Both the position numbers and the translations under genes were made by a program. DNA of 10,806 bases from Embleya sp040605455 (GTDB lineage: Bacteria; Actinomycetota; Actinomycetes; Streptomycetales; Streptomycetaceae): positions 1 to 10,806 of the forward strand of contig NZ_JBEXCV010000226.1 of NCBI RefSeq assembly GCF_040605455.1, given 5' to 3'. Below the pieces are notes generated by a model. It was given only the letters and a program-made list of their open reading frames with translations, did no database searches and had not been told where the DNA came from. Shown one piece after another: positions 6,280 to 10,806 of this stretch. Position 1 is the stretch's first letter, and each line of letters opens with the position of its first letter.

Positions 6280-6897
6280 TCAGGCCGCGCTGCGGCCGGT
6301 CAGCACGGTGTCCAGGTGCGCCGCCCACTGCCGGATGATCGCCCGCCGGCGCGCCGCGTCCTCGGTGAGCAGCTCCCTGACACCCAGCCCGCGGGCGAGG
6401 CTCAGCGTCGCCTCCACCGCGGCCGGCACCCCGGGGCGGGACACGTCGGCGCCGAGCAGGTCGACCGCCATGTCGTACATCGCGGCGCACAGTCGCCGAT
6501 CCAGCGGCAGCACCCTGGCCCGCAGCGTGCCGTCCTCCGCCGCGGCCACCCACAGGCTGAGTGCGGCCCGGTAGAGCGTGCCCCGGAACATCGACACGAG
6601 CGCGTCGACCACCGCCGCGGTGTGTTCGGGGCCGGGTGGGATCCGGGCCCCGTCCAGCCGTATCCGGGCGAAGAGGTCCCCGGCCATGTGATCGACCGCG
6701 GCGGTGAACAGGTCCTCACGGGTGGGGAAGTGGTGCTGCACCGCACCCCGGGAGACGCCCGCACGCTCGGCGACCACGGTCACGGTGCCGCCGAGCCAGC
6801 CGACCTCGGCCAGCACCTCGACGGCGGTGTCCAGAAGTTTTGTTCGGGTGACGCGACTGCGGTGCTGGCGTGGTTCGCGTACGGGTGCGCTGGTCAC
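6280..6897 (-). CDS. TetR/AcrR family regulator, divergent from thiolase gene
   Basis: 205 residues. Residues about 17-65 are the TetR DNA-binding domain: TRTKLLDTAVEVLAEVG leads into the helix-turn-helix VAERAGVSRGAVQHHFPTRE. The remaining 140 residues are an all-helical ligand-binding and dimerisation domain whose ligand cannot be read from sequence. GTG at 6897 is chosen because the frame upstream is Arg/Ala-rich shadow. Its ribosome site is weak (GAGG 3 nt away), while TAGGCT 7 nt upstream could support a near-leaderless transcript. It is divergent from a thiolase-dehydrogenase pair across 132 bp containing a palindromic site, the classic layout for a local TetR repressor. An acyl-CoA-type ligand is inferred from the neighbours. 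Confidence 0.9.
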   Translation of the reverse strand: MTSAPVREPRQHRSRVTRTKLLDTAVEVLAEVGWLGGTVTVVAERAGVSRGAVQHHFPTREDLFTAAVDHMAGDLFARIRLDGARIPPGPEHTAAVVDALVSMFRGTLYRAALSLWVAAAEDGTLRARVLPLDRRLCAAMYDMAVDLLGADVSRPGVPAAVEATLSLARGLGVRELLTEDAARRRAIIRQWAAHLDTVLTGRSAA

Positions 6898-6950
6898 GGA
6901 CCTCAGCCTAGCGCCGTGGTCGCGGGTGTTCGCCCTGCTCGGGTCGCTGC

Positions 6951-6979
6951 TTGACAGGGGTTGCGCCGGAGGGTCGAAT
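6951..6979 (+). promoter_or_regulatory. Candidate promoter of thiolase gene
   Basis: A perfect TTGACA -35 element (6951-6956) is followed after 17 nt by TCGAAT (6974-6979), a weak -10 element. It lies about 50 nt upstream of the thiolase ATG and directly before the palindrome at 6984-7001. A TAGCGA at 6985-6990 is an alternative -10 with longer spacing. Confidence 0.5.
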
Positions 6980-6983
6980 GTCT

Positions 6984-7001
6984 TTAGCGAACGTTCAGTA
7001 A
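6984..7001. promoter_or_regulatory. Palindromic operator candidate for the divergent TetR regulator
   Basis: TTAGCGAACGTTCAGTAA is an 18-bp imperfect palindrome: a perfect GAACGTTC core and outer TTA/TAA, with two mismatched pairs between. It lies just downstream of the likely thiolase -10 element, where a bound repressor would block transcription. Size and symmetry suit TetR dimers. Which regulator binds is inferred from position. Confidence 0.55.
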
Positions 7002-7029
7002 CCTTGTGGATCCGAGGAGACGAAACCCC

Positions 7030-8208
7030 ATGACCACAGCCGTCATCGTCGACGCGGTGCGGACTGCCTCCGGCAAGGGCAAGCCCGGCGGTGCGCTGTC
7101 CGGCACCCACCCGGTCGACCTGCTCGCCCACACGCTGCGTGCCCTGGTCGAGCGCAACGGACTCGACCCCGCGCTGGTCGAGGACGTGATCGCGGGCTGT
7201 GTCTCCCAGGCGGGCGATCAGTCGCTGAACATCGCGCGCAACGCGGTGCTCGCCGCCGGATTCCCGGACGGCGTCCCGGCGACGACCGTGGACCGGCAGT
7301 GCGGATCCAGCCAGCAGGCCGCGCACTTCGCCGCGCAGGGCGTGATCGCCGGCGCGTACGACGTCGTGATCGCGGGCGGCGTCGAGTCGATGAGCCGGGT
7401 GCCGATGGGCTTCGCCGCTCGCGGGGGCGACCCGTTCGGCGAACTGCTCGGCAAGCGCTACCCCGAGGGACTGATCCCGCAGGGTTACTCGGCCGAGTTG
7501 ATCGCGGCCCGATGGAACCTGGACCGCGCGGCGCTCGACCGGTTCTCGGCCCGCTCGCACCGGCTCGCCGCGCAGGCCGGCGCCGAGGGCGCGTTCGACC
7601 GGGAGATCGTGCCGATCACGCTCGCCGGCGGCGAGCACCGGGTGGACGAGACGGTACGGCCCGCCACCACCAAGGAGGGCCTGGCCGGGCTCAAGCCCGC
7701 GTTCGTGGACGAGGGCATGGGCGCACGCTTCCCGGAGATCGACTGGCGGATCACCCCGGGCAACTCGTCGCCGCTGACCGACGGCGCCTCCGCCGCGCTG
7801 ATCATGAGCGAGGAGCGCGCGACCACGCTCGGGCTGACCCCGCGTGCCCGCTTCCACGCGTTCGCGGTGACCGGCGACGATCCGTTGCTGATGTTGACCG
7901 GGGTCATCCCGGCCACCCGCAAGGTGCTCGAACGGGCCGGCCTCGGCATCGACGACATCGACGCCTTCGAGGTCAACGAGGCGTTCGCGCCGGTGCCGTT
8001 GGCATGGGCGGCAGAGGTGGGCGCCGACCTGGAGAAGGTGAACCGGCGCGGCGGTGCGATCGCGATCGGGCACCCACTCGGCGCGTCCGGCGGGCGGCTG
8101 CTGAGCACGCTGCTGGGGGTGCTGGAGTCCACGGGCGGCCGGTACGGCCTGCAGACGATGTGCGAGGGCGGCGGGATGGCCAACGCGATGATCATCGAAC
8201 GCCTCTGA
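7030..8208 (+). CDS. Acetyl-CoA acetyltransferase / 3-ketoacyl-CoA thiolase (FadA-type)
   Basis: 392 residues, full thiolase length. ATG at 7030 with GAGGAG 10 nt upstream. The acyl-accepting cysteine is C91 in DRQCGSSQQA, N-EAF-A is the NEAFAPVP motif, H348 lies in GGAIAIGHPLGASGGR, and the second catalytic cysteine is C378 in CEGGGMANAMIIERL. All catalytic residues are present, so it should cleave 3-ketoacyl-CoA with CoA to acetyl-CoA and a shortened acyl-CoA (or run the reverse condensation) in the cytosol. The CEGGGMANA ending is common in actinobacterial FadA-type enzymes of fatty-acid and steroid side-chain degradation; exact substrate unknown. It is followed after 111 nt by a dehydrogenase that would make its substrate, and is probably repressed by the divergent TetR protein through the palindrome at 6984-7001. 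Confidence 0.95.
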   Translation: MTTAVIVDAVRTASGKGKPGGALSGTHPVDLLAHTLRALVERNGLDPALVEDVIAGCVSQAGDQSLNIARNAVLAAGFPDGVPATTVDRQCGSSQQAAHFAAQGVIAGAYDVVIAGGVESMSRVPMGFAARGGDPFGELLGKRYPEGLIPQGYSAELIAARWNLDRAALDRFSARSHRLAAQAGAEGAFDREIVPITLAGGEHRVDETVRPATTKEGLAGLKPAFVDEGMGARFPEIDWRITPGNSSPLTDGASAALIMSEERATTLGLTPRARFHAFAVTGDDPLLMLTGVIPATRKVLERAGLGIDDIDAFEVNEAFAPVPLAWAAEVGADLEKVNRRGGAIAIGHPLGASGGRLLSTLLGVLESTGGRYGLQTMCEGGGMANAMIIERL

Positions 8209-8319
8209 GGCTTCCTGTCGCGATTTCCTTTCGGTTCGTCCCGGTTTCCCGGTGGTTCGACCGTCTTGCTGGTTCACCTCGATTTTCTCGTTCGCTCGGA
8301 TCGTTACGGAGACACACAG

Positions 8320-9081
8320 ATGCGCATCGAAGGCACCACCGCCCTGATCACCGGCGGCGCCTCGGGCCTGGGCCTGGCCACCGCCGAACTGCTCGTCGAG
8401 AAGGGCGCGTCCGTCGTGCTCTTCGACCTGCCTTCGTCACAGGGCAAGGAGGTCGCCGAACTGCTCGGCGAACGGGCCGTGTTCGTACCCGGTGACGTCA
8501 CTCGGGAGGACGAGGTACGAGCGGCGGTGGACGCGGCGGACGTGGACGGCACGCTGGCGATCACGGTCAACTGCGCGGGCGTGGCCAACGCGGCCCGTAC
8601 GGTGGGGCGGCAGGGCGCCTTCCCGTTGGACCTGTTCGCGCGTGTGGTCAACGTCAACCTGATCGGCACGTTCAATGTGCTGCGGCTGGCGGCGGAGCGC
8701 ATGGTCGGGCACGAGCCGGTGGACGGCGAGCGCGGCGTGATCGTCAACACCGCGTCGGTCGCGGCCTTCGACGGGCAGATCGGACAGGCCGCGTACAGCG
8801 CGTCCAAGGGCGGCATCGCGGCGATGACGTTGCCGATCGCGCGGGACCTCGCCGGTCTGGCGGTGCGGGTGATGACGATCGCGCCCGGGTTGTTCGAGAC
8901 GCCGCTGCTCGGGGCGCTGCCGGAGGCCGCGCGGGCCTCGCTCGGTGCGCAGGTGCCGCATCCGAGTCGGTTGGGGCGGCCGGCGGAGTACGCGTCGCTG
9001 GTTGCGCACATCGTGGAGAACCAGATGCTCAACGGTGAGGTGATTCGGTTGGACGGGGCGATCAGGATGGCGCCGAAGTAG
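8320..9081 (+). CDS. Short-chain dehydrogenase, HSD10-like 3-hydroxyacyl-CoA dehydrogenase
   Basis: 253 residues. ATG at 8320 with GGAG 8 nt upstream, chosen over an in-frame start 54 nt earlier that lacks a ribosome site and would add an atypical leader. Rossmann cofactor motif TGGASGLG at 11-18, acidic D at the end of strand 2 (VVLFDLP), indicating NAD(H), NCAG at 84-87, N113 in NVNLIGTFNV, and catalytic S146, Y159 and K163 (YSASK). The segment IVNTASVAAFDGQIGQAAYS and the end NGEVIRLDGAIRMAPK match the type II 3-hydroxyacyl-CoA / 3-hydroxy-2-methylbutyryl-CoA dehydrogenase group (HSD17B10-like). The likely reaction is NAD-dependent oxidation of 3-hydroxyacyl-CoA to 3-ketoacyl-CoA, directly feeding the upstream thiolase. 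Fatty acid, isoleucine or steroid side chain are all possible substrates. Confidence 0.9.
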   Translation: MRIEGTTALITGGASGLGLATAELLVEKGASVVLFDLPSSQGKEVAELLGERAVFVPGDVTREDEVRAAVDAADVDGTLAITVNCAGVANAARTVGRQGAFPLDLFARVVNVNLIGTFNVLRLAAERMVGHEPVDGERGVIVNTASVAAFDGQIGQAAYSASKGGIAAMTLPIARDLAGLAVRVMTIAPGLFETPLLGALPEAARASLGAQVPHPSRLGRPAEYASLVAHIVENQMLNGEVIRLDGAIRMAPK

Positions 9082-9155
9082 TCGCTGGGCGCTGTGCCTT
9101 TTGGCCTCATGCGGGTGGCTTGCGCTGGGCGGGGGACCCGGCCTCCGGCCGAGGT

Positions 9156-9337
9156 GGCCTCAAACGCCGGCCGGGCTGTTTGGCCTCAAACGCCGGCCGG
9201 GCTGTTTGGCCTCAAGCGCCGGCCGGGCTGTTTGGCCTCAAGCGCCGGCCGGGCTGTTTGGCCTCAAGCGCCGGCCGGGCTGTTTGGCCTCATGCGCCGG
9301 CTGGGCTGTTTGGCCTCATGGGTCGGCTGGGGTTGGG
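9156..9337. repeat. Tandem array of 26-bp units between convergent genes
   Basis: Six head-to-tail 26-bp units (9156-9181, 9182-9207, 9208-9233, 9234-9259, 9260-9285, 9286-9311) and a decayed seventh (9312-9337). Each begins GGCCTCAAAC or a variant, has a GCCGGCCGGG core and ends CTGTTT. Units 1-2 carry CAAAC, 3-5 CAAGC, and 6 CATGC plus one core change. CAAAC can pair with the GTTTG formed across each junction, giving a hairpin per unit, with GGCC extending the stem. A degenerate copy begins at 9103. No spacers, so not CRISPR. It probably acts as a repeated terminator between the dehydrogenase and TetR genes. Confidence 0.9.
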
Positions 9338-9999
9338 CTTGGCTCTTGTGGTGGTCGGGTCGGCAGGCCGGGTGTGTGGCCGACTGTGGCCAGGGAGATG
9401 GTTACGTAGCGGTTGGCGATTTGTTGGGGGGTCAAGGGGCCCGTGGGGCGGTACCAGTTGGCGACGGCCTGGCAGCACGTGATGACGGCGCGGCCGGCGT
9501 CGACCGGGTACGGGGTGGTGAACTCGCCCAAGGCCACGCCGTCTCGTACCGCGTCGTGCATCAGGGCCTCGAGTTCGTCGCGCATCGCGACGTAGCGGGC
9601 CCGGTTGTCGGGTTCGAGGCTGCGCATCTCGGTGTCCAGGAAGGCCAGGGGCGCGCGGTTCGCCATGTACAGCACGATGCACTCGACCAGTGCGGCGAAC
9701 CGGGCGGTGGGCGCGTCGTCGGCCTCGGCGAGGGCGCCCCGGCAGCGACCGAGCGCCGCGTTCATCGAGCCGATCAGCAACTCGACCAGCAGCGCCTGCT
9801 TGTTCTGGTAGTGGTAGTACAGCGCCGGCACCGTCACGCCCACCCGGCGGGCGATGTCGCGCACCGTCGTGCCGTGATACCCGTGCTCGTCGAACGCGGC
9901 GAGCGAGGCGGCCAGGATCGGCGGCAGGAGCAGCGGGTCGTACGCGCGCCAGTCGGTGTGGCCGTCGGCGCGCAGGTCCGCCGCGAGTCGCTCCGCCAT
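9316..9999 (-). CDS. TetR/AcrR family regulator, probable acyl-CoA/lipid-catabolism type
   Basis: 227 residues from the ATG at 9999, preferred because AGGAG lies 9 nt upstream; ATGs at 10050 and 10068 in the same frame lack ribosome sites. DNA-binding domain about 25-75: LAASLAAFDEHGYHGTTVRD, then helix-turn-helix IARRVGVTVPALYYHYQNKQ. The C-terminal domain has MANRAPLAFLDTEMRSLE and ends NWYRPTGPLTPQQIANRYV, a pattern I associate with KstR2-like regulators of lipid and acyl-CoA degradation, so an acyl-CoA ligand is plausible. It converges on the dehydrogenase gene. Its TGA stop and the last residues (a Pro-rich tail) lie at the edge of the 26-bp repeat array, so repeat expansion could have altered its C-terminus. 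An inverted repeat at 10087-10104 may be its own operator. Confidence 0.9.
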   Translation of the reverse strand: MAERLAADLRADGHTDWRAYDPLLLPPILAASLAAFDEHGYHGTTVRDIARRVGVTVPALYYHYQNKQALLVELLIGSMNAALGRCRGALAEADDAPTARFAALVECIVLYMANRAPLAFLDTEMRSLEPDNRARYVAMRDELEALMHDAVRDGVALGEFTTPYPVDAGRAVITCCQAVANWYRPTGPLTPQQIANRYVTISLATVGHTPGLPTRPPQEPSPTPADP

Positions 10000-10086
10000 G
10001 GGGTCCGGCTCCTGATTCCGCACGCGGGCTCCGGCCGTTCCGGGGCACATCGTCTTGGTTGTCGCCATTGTGGTTGTCGGCAGTCT

Positions 10087-10104
10087 AACGATCGCTCGCT
10101 CGGT
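10087..10104. promoter_or_regulatory. Operator candidate upstream of second TetR gene
   Basis: Half-sites AACGATCG (10087-10094) and CGCTCGGT (10097-10104) are inverted with 6 of 8 positions matching and a 2-nt gap. It abuts a TAGACT -10 candidate (10087-10082, minus strand), which would fit autorepression. No clear -35 element was found. Confidence 0.35.
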
Positions 10105-10106
10105 AA

Positions 10107-10129
10107 CCCGGGCGCCGGCCGCGCCCGGG
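10107..10129 (-). terminator. Stem-loop downstream of the right-edge gene
   Basis: CCCGGGCG (10107-10114) and CGCCCGGG (10122-10129) form an 8-bp GC stem with a 7-nt loop, 61 nt past the stop of the right-edge gene on the minus strand and just before the TetR promoter region. It probably insulates the two same-strand genes. No U-tract. Confidence 0.5.
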
Positions 10130-10189
10130 CTCCGTCGACCCGAGCCGGCCCCGAACTCGGCCGCGCGGCACCGTATTTCGTGCCCGCGC

Positions 10190-10806
10190 TCAGCCGCCGA
10201 TCTGCTGCAGGGTCTTGACCAGCTCGGCGAAGCCGATGCCGACCTCGTCCAGGACGCGCAGCAGGGCCGGCGGCGGGTCGCCGATCTGCCGGTTGAGCGG
10301 ACCCACTCGGCCCGGGACGCTCGCCAGGTCTCCGCCGCGGAAGCGCGACTCCGGGTCGGCCGGGGGACGAATCTGGTAGCTGCGCCAGTTCCGGGCGGGC
10401 CAGTTCAGCAACGTCAGGTCGGGTGCGTGCCAGGCCATGAAGGCCCAGCGGCGCTCGTTGCCGGCCTGGATCAGTACCGGTTCGCCGTACTGCGCCAGAC
10501 GGGTCGCGGCCACCGCCGCGATCGGAACCGGGTTGCCGAACGAGCCGGTGATCCGCCAGATCCCGTCCTCGATGCCGGCAACCCAGCCGTGCGCGGCGAA
10601 TTCCTCTATCGCGTCGGCGTACGGGCTGTCCTCGGCGGGGGTGGTCGGGAACGGCTCGGGGTCGCCGTGGGACGGCACGTACAGCGGCGCCGGCGTCGGA
10701 GTCGGCGCGGGCGGCGCAGTCGGGGCCGGGGTCGGAGCCGGAGTCGGCGCCGACGGGCGTGGTGCCGGTGCGACCGGCGGCCTGGGTGCGGCCTCGACCG
10801 GGCGCG
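10190..10806 (-). CDS. C-terminal part of unrecognised protein with Pro/Ala/Thr-rich linker (N-terminus beyond window)
   Basis: The minus-strand frame is open from the right edge to TGA at 10192-10190, giving 204 visible residues. The first 45 or so are low-complexity Pro/Ala/Thr (APTPAPTPAPTAPPAPTPT), a flexible linker. A folded region of about 150 residues follows, rich in Trp and Tyr: DAIEEFAAHGWVAGIEDG, then WRITGSFGNPVPIAAVAATR, then RRWAFMAWHAPDLTLLNWPA and NWRSYQIRPP. A helical end follows: LLRVLDEVGIGFAELVKTLQ. I do not recognise the family. A GTG at 10678 could start a 162-residue protein, but it has no evident ribosome site and the linker frame is uninterrupted, so the protein most likely begins outside the window. 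Confidence 0.7.
   Translation of the reverse strand, partial: RPVEAAPRPPVAPAPRPSAPTPAPTPAPTAPPAPTPTPAPLYVPSHGDPEPFPTTPAEDSPYADAIEEFAAHGWVAGIEDGIWRITGSFGNPVPIAAVAATRLAQYGEPVLIQAGNERRWAFMAWHAPDLTLLNWPARNWRSYQIRPPADPESRFRGGDLASVPGRVGPLNRQIGDPPPALLRVLDEVGIGFAELVKTLQQIGG

Noticed and set aside
6280..8277. 665-residue minus-strand frame covering TetR and the thiolase region
   Set aside because: Only the last 205 residues are a real TetR protein; the rest is antisense to the thiolase, which has all catalytic motifs.
7299..8495. 398-residue plus-strand frame overlapping thiolase and dehydrogenase
   Set aside because: Arg-rich +1 shadow of the thiolase; no domain logic.
9156..9337. CRISPR array
   Set aside because: Units are contiguous with no unique spacers and no cas genes are present.
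10000..10068. Upstream start for the second TetR protein (ATG at 10068 or 10050)
   Set aside because: Neither has a ribosome site, whereas ATG 9999 has AGGAG at good spacing; the extra residues look unstructured.
9094..10218. 374-residue plus-strand frame with repeated Leu-Phe-Gly-Leu motifs
   Set aside because: Produced by the stop-free 26-bp array and the antisense of the second TetR gene; no ribosome site, and the periodicity simply mirrors the DNA repeat.

Overview
The window looks like chromosomal DNA of a high-GC filamentous actinomycete, most probably Streptomycetaceae or a close relative. Every convincing gene has G or C at nearly all third codon positions, GTG starts are common, and the gene families present (ECF sigma factors, EssC/EccC-type ATPases, DUF2127 proteins, many TetR regulators) are typical of that group. 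No rRNA, tRNA, CRISPR array, transposase or phage gene was seen.

Left module (1-4623, all minus strand): an ECF sigma factor (4096-4623) overlaps the next gene by ATGA. That gene encodes a single-pass membrane protein (2948-4099). After a strong 14-bp stem-loop comes an EssC/EccC-like FtsK/SpoIIIE ATPase (2832 to the left edge, cut off there) with an FHA-like N-terminus, two membrane helices and a first P-loop ATPase domain. This reads as a sigma-factor-headed operon for a membrane-bound type VII secretion-like motor.

Junk zone (4624-5347): this holds gene debris. On the plus strand is the twice-frameshifted 3' third of a zinc-binding-dehydrogenase-type quinone oxidoreductase (4895-5259). 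A possible C-terminal scrap of another gene lies on the minus strand (4830-4907). Two perfect palindromes and a convergent stem-loop are also here.

Middle (5348-6166, minus): a four-helix DUF2127 membrane protein with an N-terminal Cys/His cluster, probably translated from a leaderless mRNA.

Right-centre (6280-9999): a lipid/acyl-CoA degradation locus. A TetR regulator (minus) is divergent from a FadA-type thiolase and an HSD10-like short-chain dehydrogenase (both plus), with a promoter and a palindromic operator candidate between them. A second TetR regulator (minus) converges on the dehydrogenase. Between the convergent genes is a tandem array of six 26-bp units whose core resembles one arm of the stem-loop at 2900-2934. 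The dehydrogenase and thiolase could perform the last two steps of a beta-oxidation cycle.

Right edge (10190-10806, minus): the C-terminal part of an unrecognised protein, with a Pro/Ala/Thr linker leading into an aromatic-rich domain. It is cut by the window edge.
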